Of a stretch of 64,000 nt of DNA, positions 46,436-54,763 are shown piece after piece. The first letter of the stretch is position 1. The number at the start of each line of letters is the position of its first letter. The notes under the pieces were generated by a model. The model did not search any database. It saw only the letters and a program-made list of their open reading frames with translations, and was not told the origin of the DNA. Both the position numbers and the translations under genes were made by a program. Source of the DNA: Clostridia bacterium (GTDB lineage Bacteria > Bacillota > Clostridia > Oscillospirales > Acutalibacteraceae); the NCBI GenBank assembly GCA_017407645.1, contig JAFQWE010000023.1, forward strand, positions 1 through 64,000. The letters run 5' to 3'.

Positions 46436-46566
46436 GGCGTTTGTGCATATTTATCCATTTTATACGGCTTTTATGCGTTTTTATTGCATATTTGCGGCAA
46501 AATATACATAAAAGCGAATAACAATACTAATTGTACTCTTAATAACCGCAAAAATCAATAGTTAAT

Positions 46567-46779
46567 TTGGTGACAGGGTCACCAACTAATTTTGCCCATA
46601 CGGGCAAGTGAAGTTGCATTGCAGTGAAGTTACCCTGTAGTGAAGTTTGCTTCACAAGTGTTTTTTCAAAATTAACTTCACTTTACAAAAAACTTCACTG
46701 TGTTTGGCACAACTTCACTTCAAACCCACGTTTGAAACTTAACTATAACGTAAAGTTAAGACCTCTCTGCAAAGAGAGG
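46567..46779. repeat. Hairpin-array element, copy 2
   Basis: In the roughly 500-bp gap 46366-46868. It starts with hairpin TTGGTGAC-AGG-GTCACCAA (46567-46585), then CTAATTTTGCCC, and hairpin TTGCCC-ATAC-GGGCAA. Direct octamers GTGAAGTT at 46608, 46624 and 46640 are exactly 16 bp apart, and inverted AACTTCAC follow at 46674, 46691 and 46711. Spacers are small palindromes such as TGTG-TTTGG-CACA. Hairpins TTCAAAC-CCAC-GTTTGAA (46719-46736) and CCTCTCT-GCAA-AGAGAGG (to 46779) close it. It is related to the element at 13073-13457 in opposite orientation. The rest of the gap (46436-46566, 46780-46868) shows nothing I can name. Confidence 0.75.
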
Positions 46780-46868
46780 CCTGTTCATATAGCGGACGAA
46801 AAATCAACGGGTGGATGGATGCCGATAGTACTGACACCGGCGTTCTCACAATTAACCCCTTATTTGTA

Positions 46869-47720
46869 TTATACTAACAGACTGTGTGCTGTTTGGGCGA
46901 GAGCTATGCTCTGACGCTCAAACTCATCGGTGGGCAGACTTTCTTTCGGAACAATTTCCAAAGACAAAACGCCGTCAAATCCTATTTCTTTTAAAGCGGC
47001 AGAAAAATCCTGCCAATCTATTACTCCCTCGTGAGGTGGCAGATGCTCGTCCTTTTTGCCGCCGTTGTCGTGGACGTGGAAAACCTTTATTTTGTCTGCC
47101 AACCGCCTTACTTCATCCCCCACTGACAAGTCAGAGAATACCGCTACATGCCCTGTGTCAAGGCATATTTTAAAATTATCGTCATTTATCTCTTCCACAA
47201 GTTTTAATATCTGCTGTGGTGTTGCAAGGGAAAAATCGGGAAATGGAGTGTTTTCAACGCATATGGTAACGCCGCATTCTTTGGCAGTATGCAAAAGCTC
47301 TTTCATAAATGCAAGATTCATAGCCCAGGTTTCAGCCTGATTGCCGCTTTTTACATCCTCTATTCCATAAGGCATTATGGGATGAATAACCCAATATTTG
47401 CACCCAAGAAGCCCAGTTGCACGAATGGACTTTTCCATCTTTTCCATTCTTTCAGTAAGCTCTGACTCACCGTCATTTACAGGCCAACGCCAAGGGCCGT
47501 GTGTTTGATGAATTTCAACCCCTGCCTTTTGGGCAAGTTCTTTTTCATTATTTAGATAGGCTTCGAAATCCTTATCACTTAACGAATAAAGTTGGTTGTC
47601 TGTGTTGCACATATCAAAATCAACACAGTCGAAACCGAAAGATTTTATCTTGTTGTATTTTTCGCTGTCAAACCTATCAAAGCCGCCCTTACGCATTTTG
47701 ACCGATATACCGATTTTCAC
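46869..47720 (-). CDS. Xylose isomerase-like TIM-barrel protein (sugar phosphate isomerase/epimerase family)
   Basis: 283 residues from a GTG at 47720, where GGAAG stands 7 nt upstream; longer in-frame starts lack a ribosome site. The AP endonuclease 2-type TIM barrel has metal-ligand motifs ICVENTPFPD (Glu), CLDTGHVAVF (Asp/His), VFHVHDNGGKKDEH and a final LSLEIVP (Glu). Members isomerise or epimerise sugars and inositols, or act as hydroxypyruvate isomerases. The substrate cannot be assigned. Nearby genes do not form an obvious pathway, but the protein fits the carbohydrate theme of the window. Confidence 0.85.
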   Translation of the reverse strand: MKIGISVKMRKGGFDRFDSEKYNKIKSFGFDCVDFDMCNTDNQLYSLSDKDFEAYLNNEKELAQKAGVEIHQTHGPWRWPVNDGESELTERMEKMEKSIRATGLLGCKYWVIHPIMPYGIEDVKSGNQAETWAMNLAFMKELLHTAKECGVTICVENTPFPDFSLATPQQILKLVEEINDDNFKICLDTGHVAVFSDLSVGDEVRRLADKIKVFHVHDNGGKKDEHLPPHEGVIDWQDFSAALKEIGFDGVLSLEIVPKESLPTDEFERQSIALAQTAHSLLV

Positions 47721-47794
47721 CTTATCACTTCCAAGCGTTTTTGTAATTATATTATAAATCAGCCTTGATCTGTATTCAAGTTTATTTTCAGACG

Positions 47795-47824
47795 AAAACA
47801 AAGGGAGAGCTTTCACTCTCCCTT
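47795..47824 (-). terminator. Terminator of the Na/Pi cotransporter gene
   Basis: Perfect 9-bp stem AAGGGAGAG / CTCTCCCTT followed by TGTTTTCG on the minus strand, right after the stop at 47831. Confidence 0.75.
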
Positions 47825-47830
47825 ACAAAA

Positions 47831-49573
47831 TCAGATAGCGTATTTTTCAAGATAACCCTGATAACTGGTTTTGAACAAATCACTGTCGTGACGTGCGGCA
47901 TTAAGTGACTGGTGAATGTTCATATTGTTATGAGCAATATCAATTACACAGCCTGCAATGTTTGAGCAGTGGTCAGAGGTACGCTCAAGTCCCGTAAGCA
48001 AGTCAGACAGAACAAATCCTGCATCAATGGTGCAAAGTCCCTGCTGCAAACGGACGATATGATTGGTGCGAATTTTCTCTTTCAGCAAGTCAATTACCTG
48101 CTCAAGAGGTTCAACCTGCATTGCGGCATCCAAATCGTCATTAACAAAGGCGGTCAGTGACAAGGTAAGAATCTCTTCAACCGCAGAGTAAAGCACGTCA
48201 AGTTCTTTAAGGGCTTCGTCGGTAAATACAATCTTTTTGTCGCGCAGTTCTTCTGCCGACTCAACAAGGTTTACGCCGTGGTCGGATATACGCTCAAAAT
48301 CACTGATAAGCTTAAGCAGTTTAGTTGCCTCGGCACTGTCGTGGTCGCCCGTCTGCAAGCTGCTAAGACGCACAAGATAGGTACCCAAAATATCTTCATA
48401 TCGGTCGGTTTTGCCCTCGGCATCCCGTACCGACTCTGCCAATTCAGGTGTATACTCTTTAAGGGCAGTTATACCGTCGCGAAGTGCTGCTACCGACATA
48501 TTTGCCATATCAATAGTTACCTTGCGGCAACGGTCAAGAGCAATAGGCGGTGTGGCAAGCAAACGTTCGTCAAGCTCGGTAGCGATTTCAGGCTCGCTTG
48601 AATCGGGCACAAGCTTGATAACGATTTTTTCAAGCACTCTTGCCATAGGAAGAAGCAATATAGTGCAAAGAATATTGAAGGTTGCGTGGCAAATAAAGAT
48701 TGAAAATTCGCTTGCTGCGGCAGTAAAAATAACGGGAGCCAATAAAAGCTTAATAATCCAAAATACTATAAGCCACGCTACTGTGCCAATCACGTTAAAG
48801 AGCAAATGCACACCTGCGGCTCGCTTTGCATTTTTGTTAGCACCCACAGAGGATATAAGAGCAGTCACACAGGTACCGATATTCTGACCCATAATAATGG
48901 GAATTGCGGCACCCACGGTAACACTTCCCGTAGCAGAAAGAGCCTGCAAGATACCAACCGATGCAGAGCTTGACTGAATAATTGCAGTAAGCACTGCGCC
49001 TGCAAGCACGCCCAGAATGGGATTTTCAAACAAGGTAAAAATGCGGGTAAAGGCTTCAACATCCTTTAGTCCTGCAACAGCATCGGACATGGTAGACATA
49101 CCAAACATAAGAGTGGCAAAGCCTAAAAGAATTTCGCCCGTATCCTTTGACTTACTGTTTTTGCTGAACATATAGTAACCTATGCCCACAAGTGCCAAAA
49201 CGGGAGTAAATGAGTCGGGTTTCAGCAACTGCAAAAGCAATCCGTCACCTTCGATTCCGTTAAGGCTCAAAATTAACGAGGTAACGGTGGTGCCCACGTT
49301 GGCACCCATAATAACGTTGATTGCCTGACGCAAGGTCATAATGCCTGAGTTAACAAAGCCCACCACCATAACGGTAGTTGCAGAGGAGCTTTGAATAACT
49401 GCGGTAACGCCAAGGCCTGTTAAAAAGCCTGCATACCATTTGCTTGTAAGCTTACCAAGCAGGTTGCGCAGTCCACTTCCTGCGCGTCGTTCAAGAGATT
49501 GTCCCATAACATTCATACCAAACAGGAACAGACACAGTCCGCCTATAAGGGACAAAGCATTGAAGATTGTCAT
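47831..49573 (-). CDS. Na+/phosphate cotransporter family protein with PhoU-like domain
   Basis: 580 residues from ATG 49573; the ATG at 49579 touches the ribosome site AGGAA and is less likely. The two inverted membrane repeats each contain the NaPi-II signature: VIQSSSATTVMVV near residue 60 and IIQSSSASVGIL near residue 200. The C-terminal 220 residues form a helical PhoU-like cytoplasmic domain. It moves phosphate with sodium, or may act in regulating phosphate uptake. No phosphate-regulon site was recognised. Single-gene unit. Confidence 0.93.
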   Translation of the reverse strand: MTIFNALSLIGGLCLFLFGMNVMGQSLERRAGSGLRNLLGKLTSKWYAGFLTGLGVTAVIQSSSATTVMVVGFVNSGIMTLRQAINVIMGANVGTTVTSLILSLNGIEGDGLLLQLLKPDSFTPVLALVGIGYYMFSKNSKSKDTGEILLGFATLMFGMSTMSDAVAGLKDVEAFTRIFTLFENPILGVLAGAVLTAIIQSSSASVGILQALSATGSVTVGAAIPIIMGQNIGTCVTALISSVGANKNAKRAAGVHLLFNVIGTVAWLIVFWIIKLLLAPVIFTAAASEFSIFICHATFNILCTILLLPMARVLEKIVIKLVPDSSEPEIATELDERLLATPPIALDRCRKVTIDMANMSVAALRDGITALKEYTPELAESVRDAEGKTDRYEDILGTYLVRLSSLQTGDHDSAEATKLLKLISDFERISDHGVNLVESAEELRDKKIVFTDEALKELDVLYSAVEEILTLSLTAFVNDDLDAAMQVEPLEQVIDLLKEKIRTNHIVRLQQGLCTIDAGFVLSDLLTGLERTSDHCSNIAGCVIDIAHNNMNIHQSLNAARHDSDLFKTSYQGYLEKYAI

Positions 49574-49760
49574 CGTCATCTTCCTTTCTTTTGTTGGGGT
49601 GCTTCTCTAACCCCTTTTATTTTTTCCTTTTCTTTACAACACTGTAATTTTAGCATAAGATTTTTTTATTGTATATAGTTTTTTAAAAATTTGGCTTTTT
49701 AAACATTTTTATATGTGTGATTTTGACAAATTTGATATAAATTATTGTTAATAACCACGA

Positions 49761-49789
49761 TTGACCGAGTTGTCACAATATGTTAAATT
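49761..49789 (+). promoter_or_regulatory. Candidate promoter of the plus-strand propeller gene
   Basis: TTGACC, 17 nt, TAAATT about 37 bp before the start codon. A better -35 (TTGACA at 49723) lies upstream but lacks a matching -10. The 250-bp gap 49574-49825 holds nothing else recognisable. Confidence 0.4.
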
Positions 49790-49825
49790 ATACATAATAG
49801 AAAATTGTTTTAAGGAGGTTTAACC

Positions 49826-51856
49826 TTGAGCAACAAAGTACAATGGCATATGATGCCTATGGTTACAAAAGAAATGAAGGAAGCAGGATATTTCGGCGGT
49901 GAAGGCGGTCAATGGGAGTTGTGCGTCACCTGTGATAAAGAGGACGGCTCATTGCTCTTTACCGGCACCGACGTGGGCGGTATGTTCCGCTCCACCAATG
50001 GTGGCGAAATGTGGGAGCCCTGTAACATCGGTCTTGACTGCAGAGGCGCTTGCTTTATCTGCATTGACCCCAAAAACAAAAAACATCTTGTGGCAGTAGG
50101 CTGCAACTCGGGCGCTAATGAGTTTAACGGCATTTATCTGTCTTTTGATATGGGTGACACCTGGGAGCATACCTTTGGCGGTTATTTTGCAAGCTATCGT
50201 GATTTCCGTGACCAAGTGGTTATGGACCCTTCAAGCTATGACTGTCAAAAGGGCTATTGCACCACTGTTTATTGGTCAAGGGTATGCCACACCGACTTTA
50301 AAAACGCCTGGGGTGAACACCGCCAATGTGACGGGCTGTTTAAATCCACTGACGGCGGCAAAACCTGGGAATTGATAAAAGAAGGACTTGGTGACGCCAT
50401 AGTAAAGGTGCATCCGTCAAACAGCCGTCTTTACGTTGCTCACCGCACAGGTCTGCATATAAGTGATGACGGCGGCAAATCCTTCAGATGCACATATCCT
50501 TGCAATGATGCCGACGGTGTAGGCGGTCTGGACGTGGTTGACTGCCTGCCCGACAGTGTCTTTATCAACACAGTTGAGGGTGTTTACCGTTCGGATGACT
50601 GCGGTGAAAGCTTTGAATATTTAGGTGGTGACGGCTTCCCCGTTGGTGAAAAAAATCACGCCGCCTGGCTTAAGGTAAGCCCTGCAGACCCCAATTATAT
50701 GGCAGTTTGCAAAATGTCTGACGACTATGAAAAGGCCGGCTTCGTCTCTCACGACGGAGGTAAAAGTTGGGTGATGCTAAAAAAACTCAGCAAACTGAAT
50801 TTTATTCCCGACAACAACCGTCAATTAGTCTTTGCGTGGCATCCCACCGACAAAAACATTTTGTGGACCTTAGGCGGCGACTTTACCTGTCGCAGTACCG
50901 ACGGCGGTTTGACTGCCGACTGGTATCACAACGGAAATCTTGGTATTTTGGCAGGCGGACGTATTCACTTTAATGTGTTTGACCCCGATGTTTTCTATTA
51001 TGCCTCACAAGACTATGACGGATGCGTTACTCTTGACGGCGGCAAAACCTGGCGGTACGTAAATATGTACGGCGAGCACTGGGGTGGATTTTGCTATGGC
51101 GGTTATGCCATTGACAAGGACACTTACATCTGCGGCAGACGGTCAAGTTGGACGGGTCCGTCGGAGTTATACGTTACCCACGACGGCGGTAAAACGGTAA
51201 TACACACAGGGCTTATTTACAACGGACTTGCCACCGCTTACGGTGACCCCGCTAACCAGGCTGTTGCCTTTGCAGGACCATATCGCACCGCCGATAAGGG
51301 CTACAACTGGGAAAAGATGGTAGGCTGTAACGGTGTATTTGATCACAACCCTCAAACGAAAGAGCTTGTTGGTCTTTATGAAAACAAGGTGGTAACATCA
51401 TCAGACAGCGGTCTGTCTTGGCAGACGGTAGCCCTGTGTGATAACACCTTGCAGGACGTTTGCGTTGACCATATCAATAACATTTATTATGCTGTTGGCG
51501 GCCAACGACTTTATAAAATAGAGAATGGGAAATCAACCGATATAACCCTTAATATGCCTGAAAATCAGTTTGGTCTGCGTGTGCCACGTGGAATTGCCAT
51601 TGATAAGCGTTACCCAAAGGTTATTTACGTAACGGGCGGCGGCAACGAATATATGAACGACAGTTGCACTATGCGCTCGGTTAACGGTGGAGAAAGCTTT
51701 GAGGTGCTTACACGAAACAAACGCAACAGTATTGTTACCGAGGGCTACGGCTTGGGATGGGAGGCTGATGCCATAGCCTGCCGTCCCGACAACGGCGTGG
51801 TTTACGTGCCCGGTTCTTGCTTTGGCTTTGCGACAATAGACCCATACGAAGAATAA
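49826..51856 (+). CDS. BNR/Asp-box beta-propeller protein without signal peptide (GH74-like), plus strand
   Basis: 676 residues from a TTG at 49826 that has a near-perfect AAGGAGG 7 nt upstream. No signal peptide; the protein begins directly at the propeller, so it is predicted to be cytoplasmic. Twelve Asp-box positions are conserved in order (STNGGEMW to SVNGGESF), although box 7 (STDGGLTA) is degenerate. The Asp motifs are FTGTDVGG (Asp49) and SQDYDGCV (about residue 394), the latter with Asp-Gly-Cys in place of Asn-Gly-Gly. The C-terminus keeps GSCFG but lacks the usual WKM. It is the only family member outside the 3.8-20 kb run and is followed by a strong terminator. It is next to a solute-binding protein gene, which repeats the pairing seen at the left of the window. 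Confidence 0.87.
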   Translation: MSNKVQWHMMPMVTKEMKEAGYFGGEGGQWELCVTCDKEDGSLLFTGTDVGGMFRSTNGGEMWEPCNIGLDCRGACFICIDPKNKKHLVAVGCNSGANEFNGIYLSFDMGDTWEHTFGGYFASYRDFRDQVVMDPSSYDCQKGYCTTVYWSRVCHTDFKNAWGEHRQCDGLFKSTDGGKTWELIKEGLGDAIVKVHPSNSRLYVAHRTGLHISDDGGKSFRCTYPCNDADGVGGLDVVDCLPDSVFINTVEGVYRSDDCGESFEYLGGDGFPVGEKNHAAWLKVSPADPNYMAVCKMSDDYEKAGFVSHDGGKSWVMLKKLSKLNFIPDNNRQLVFAWHPTDKNILWTLGGDFTCRSTDGGLTADWYHNGNLGILAGGRIHFNVFDPDVFYYASQDYDGCVTLDGGKTWRYVNMYGEHWGGFCYGGYAIDKDTYICGRRSSWTGPSELYVTHDGGKTVIHTGLIYNGLATAYGDPANQAVAFAGPYRTADKGYNWEKMVGCNGVFDHNPQTKELVGLYENKVVTSSDSGLSWQTVALCDNTLQDVCVDHINNIYYAVGGQRLYKIENGKSTDITLNMPENQFGLRVPRGIAIDKRYPKVIYVTGGGNEYMNDSCTMRSVNGGESFEVLTRNKRNSIVTEGYGLGWEADAIACRPDNGVVYVPGSCFGFATIDPYEE

Positions 51857-51864
51857 CACAAACA

Positions 51865-51904
51865 AAAACACGGCTTGAGTGCTAACGTACTCAAGCCGTG
51901 TTTT
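51865..51904 (+). terminator. Bidirectional terminator between the propeller and PHP genes
   Basis: Perfect stem of about 15 bp, AAACACGGCTTGAGT / ACTCAAGCCGTGTTT, flanked by T-runs on both strands; it serves the two convergent genes. Confidence 0.9.
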
Positions 51905-51908
51905 AATT

Positions 51909-52787
51909 TTAAAGAAGAACAATATTGCTCCAAGCCTGTTTTCCTTCGGCATCGGTAACCTCTACACGAAGCCATTTTTCAAACTCGTTGGGGGTGTATT
52001 TGGCAAAGGTCAGATTTTCTCCCCACAGGTTGCGCTGAGCAGTCCACGCCGTTTGAGAATAAAAGGATATGCGACTTGCAGGACTGCACCTAACCTCAAA
52101 GGTACCGTCTTCGCACCGTGTCATATGCACCTCGGGGCCTTGGGTAGCGTAAAATTCACCCTCTGCAATTTTGCGGATTATATCGGCATCGGTCGTTTTG
52201 CCGTCGGTAACGTCAAGCATAATATAGGACACGCACTGGTCACCGTCATAATAATGAGCATCGTCGGTGGCAATAAGAGGATAACACACCCCTTGATTTG
52301 CCGCAAGGTCGATTATTGCAGATGAATCGGGACGGTTGCTTGCGTGAAGTCCTGAAACTGTGTTGTATATCTCGGTTGCAATTACCCCCTTTACTAATTT
52401 GAAATGGTCAACTGTATTAAGAGACCAAGCAGGATGGCCAAGGACTACTCCTCCGCCTGCTTTATTAACTGCTTCTATAATATGAACAGGGTCGGTTTTA
52501 TCGGTAATAATCGGCTCCTCACCTGCACCCAGTGCAATAAGGTGAAAAACGCCCTCTGCAGCAGTATCCTGCCCGCCTATATTATACTCGCAACCCGAAA
52601 TTGTGCGAAGCCCCCCAATCTGCCCTGAAGCACGCCAACGCCAATGGTCAGTAACGGCAACGGCATCGTATCCTGCATCAAGATAGATTTGTGCCATTTC
52701 TTCAGGCGTTTTTTTGCCGTCAGACTCGGTGGTGTGAATATGCAAGCCTAATTTCATTCTTTTTTTACCAAGTAAATCGGTATACAT
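51909..52787 (-). CDS. PHP-domain metal-dependent phosphoesterase
   Basis: 292 residues from ATG 52787, with GGAGG 7 nt upstream. The PHP motifs are present: GLHIHTTESDG (His16, His18, Asp23), TDHW near residue 47, GHPAWS near residue 113 and TDDAHYY near residue 187. The C-terminal 60 residues resemble the beta domain found behind PHP in sugar-phosphate or polymer-processing members. It probably hydrolyses a phosphoester (cyclic or monoester), but the substrate is unknown. Convergent with the propeller gene and downstream of the binding-protein gene. Confidence 0.88.
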   Translation of the reverse strand: MYTDLLGKKRMKLGLHIHTTESDGKKTPEEMAQIYLDAGYDAVAVTDHWRWRASGQIGGLRTISGCEYNIGGQDTAAEGVFHLIALGAGEEPIITDKTDPVHIIEAVNKAGGGVVLGHPAWSLNTVDHFKLVKGVIATEIYNTVSGLHASNRPDSSAIIDLAANQGVCYPLIATDDAHYYDGDQCVSYIMLDVTDGKTTDADIIRKIAEGEFYATQGPEVHMTRCEDGTFEVRCSPASRISFYSQTAWTAQRNLWGENLTFAKYTPNEFEKWLRVEVTDAEGKQAWSNIVLL

Positions 52788-52816
52788 CAAATAGCCTCCC
52801 GTATAAAGCTACGCCT

Positions 52817-52845
52817 ATTGTACTAAAAAGGCTTGCTGAATGCAA
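52817..52845 (-). promoter_or_regulatory. Candidate promoter of the PHP gene, overlapping the upstream terminator
   Basis: TTGCAT, 17 nt, TACAAT on the minus strand. The -35 hexamer lies in the terminator stem of the binding-protein gene. Confidence 0.5.
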
Positions 52846-52853
52846 GCCTTTTT
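52825..52853 (-). terminator. Terminator of the 52863-54251 solute-binding protein gene
   Basis: Perfect 12-bp stem AAAAAGGCTTGC / GCAAGCCTTTTT with a 5-nt loop. Confidence 0.88.
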
Positions 52854-52862
52854 AGTTGATTT

Positions 52863-54251
52863 TTATTTCTTTTCTTTGCCTCTGTTTTGGTTTTCAATTT
52901 CGCACTGCTGATTGAAGAAGGGAGTATACTCCTCAACAACCTCGGACACGCTCTTTTTACCTGCGCGCAAATCTTCCCAAAGTCCCCACTGATTAGAGAA
53001 TACGTTGGCAACGCCTGCCCACAAGCCCTCGAACACACGAGGCTGCAGGTCTGCAAGCATCTGGTCACCCTCGTCATCAAGCCAATAGGTAAGGTCAGTA
53101 TTGGGATTAACTTCGTAATACTTGTCGTTAAAGGTGTGCTTTGCGATTATGTAGTTAAGGCAGCCCTGAGGATTGTCGGTTGAACTAACAATAAAGTTGC
53201 CCTCTACAAAGCCGTAAACGTAATCCTCGGTAGCATTGGGGCCGTCAGGCAGAGGAACAACCGTCCACTCCTTAACAGCATCCTTGCCGCTTGCTTCAAC
53301 AGCCTTGTTGTACTGCTTTGCAATGTTGAAATCTTCCATAACGAACATTGCAAGATTGCCGCCTGAAATCTCGTGATTCATTTCGGCATATTTCTTTTGA
53401 GCGTAAATATCGTTATACATTTCAAAGCCGTTTTTAACCTTGATATCGTCAAAGTTAAGACTTACCATACCAGTCTTCTTATCAATACCGATAAGACGGC
53501 CGTCGTTCATACCGATAACGTAGTGTCCGTTCCAGCCTGCGTAACCAACGTAATCGTTTTTGCCGTCGCCATCCTTATCAATAGCGTGAACCTGACGGCA
53601 AACCTCAAGGAAATTGTCCCAATTCCACACACCTTCTTTATAATAGTCGGTGGGAGTCTTGGTAACGCCGCAGTCCTTCAAAATTTTGTTGTTAACTGCC
53701 ATTACGGTTGGTGAAACCTTGTAAACGTCTAATGAATAAACTTCGCCTGCGATTGAATAGTTTGCCTCTGAAAGTTCAAGAGAATTGGTGATTACAGGGT
53801 GATCAAGGCCCACAATACCCATCTCTTTAAGCTCGCGCTGACTGTATACGTAGCCACGTGAACCAAGCTTGGGCCAAAACTCATTGTAAACGTAGGTTAC
53901 GTCAGGTGCATCGTTACCGGCAAAATCCTTCATAAAATCGTTGAACCAATAATTCCAAACCTTAAAACGATAGTCAAGCTTGCCACCGTAAACCTGCTCG
54001 AAATATTCTTCAAACTGTTTATCTTCCTCGGTAACGCTGCCATTAAAGTTGTAAACTGAAATAGTGCCTGATTCAGATAAAGCTTCAAGCACCTCGGCAC
54101 TAACGTCACCAACGCCGCCGGGGATATCATTACCGTACTTGCCGCCTGCATCCTTGTCGCCCTTATCACCTGTTGATGCACAGCTTGCGCTGACAAGCAG
54201 TACAGAAAGAGCAAGCACGACTACAAGAATTAAAGATAACACTCTTTTCAT
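52863..54251 (-). CDS. ABC sugar solute-binding lipoprotein
   Basis: 462 residues with GGAGG 8 nt before the ATG. The lipoprotein signal ends in VSASC (Cys24). The mature protein starts with a Gly/Asp/Lys-rich linker and the GGVGDVSAEVLEAL block, and has the Asp-rich loop DKDGDGKNDYVGYAG. It is a clear paralogue of the three binding proteins at 1-3473, closest in the N-terminal block to the partial one at the left edge. It should bind a sugar for an ABC importer that is not encoded nearby. It is divergent from an AraC regulator gene across 512 bp, which suggests AraC control. Confidence 0.92.
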   Translation of the reverse strand: MKRVLSLILVVVLALSVLLVSASCASTGDKGDKDAGGKYGNDIPGGVGDVSAEVLEALSESGTISVYNFNGSVTEEDKQFEEYFEQVYGGKLDYRFKVWNYWFNDFMKDFAGNDAPDVTYVYNEFWPKLGSRGYVYSQRELKEMGIVGLDHPVITNSLELSEANYSIAGEVYSLDVYKVSPTVMAVNNKILKDCGVTKTPTDYYKEGVWNWDNFLEVCRQVHAIDKDGDGKNDYVGYAGWNGHYVIGMNDGRLIGIDKKTGMVSLNFDDIKVKNGFEMYNDIYAQKKYAEMNHEISGGNLAMFVMEDFNIAKQYNKAVEASGKDAVKEWTVVPLPDGPNATEDYVYGFVEGNFIVSSTDNPQGCLNYIIAKHTFNDKYYEVNPNTDLTYWLDDEGDQMLADLQPRVFEGLWAGVANVFSNQWGLWEDLRAGKKSVSEVVEEYTPFFNQQCEIENQNRGKEKK

Positions 54252-54304
54252 ATCAAAAACCTCCGTATTCCATTTTTGGTTTCTATATTATAATACCTAT
54301 AACA

Positions 54305-54333
54305 ACATTAACATTACGCCCTTTTTTTGTCAA
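54305..54333 (-). promoter_or_regulatory. Candidate promoter of the solute-binding protein gene
   Basis: TTGACA, 17 nt, TAATGT on the minus strand, about 50 bp before the ATG. The remainder of the 512-bp gap holds the palindrome at 54468-54485 and the AraC promoter. Confidence 0.45.
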
Positions 54334-54467
54334 TCTCAATAATTGTTTTTGTCTGTATTGAAACTTTTTTAAACTGATTTTGTAGTAAAAAACCAAAAAA
54401 CTGTTCATTTGACGCAAATCTTAAAAGCGGCAAAAAAACTCATCTATACCCTAAAAATTTTGTGAAA

Positions 54468-54485
54468 TTTGATATTTATATCAAA
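54468..54485. promoter_or_regulatory. 18-bp perfect palindrome in the divergent intergenic region
   Basis: TTTGATAT-TT-ATATCAAA lies between the divergent binding-protein and AraC genes. A regulator site is possible. Confidence 0.3.
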
Positions 54486-54696
54486 AGATATAAAAGCGCC
54501 CCATCATCTTAGCTTTTTGTATGGTCAAAGCAAGAAGATCGGTTCAAAGAAGATTTTAGATAAGCTTATATCAAGGGCAATTCTAACCAAATATTTCCGC
54601 AGAATGCCTTTTCTCACCTTTGTTATAATAATGCTGATTTTTTGTGTGGCAATAAATAAAAGTGGGGTTTTTTGTATTTTTCGATATTTTTTCTCG

Positions 54697-54725
54697 TTGA
54701 TTTTTTGTGTTTTTTGTGTTATATT
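54697..54725 (+). promoter_or_regulatory. Promoter of the AraC regulator gene
   Basis: TTGATT, 17 nt, TATATT, about 38 bp before the ATG at 54764. Confidence 0.6.
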
Positions 54726-54763
54726 GTATTAAACTACAAAAATCAGCAAAAGGCGGTGGCAAT

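Noticed and set aside
46366..46440. T-box or arginine attenuator before argG
   Set aside because: The leader from the -10 to the ATG is about 40 nt, too short for either.
46624..46914. Plus-strand open frame of 96 codons through the hairpin array
   Set aside because: It runs across hairpins and the constant octamers, has no ribosome site and overlaps the end of the TIM-barrel gene.
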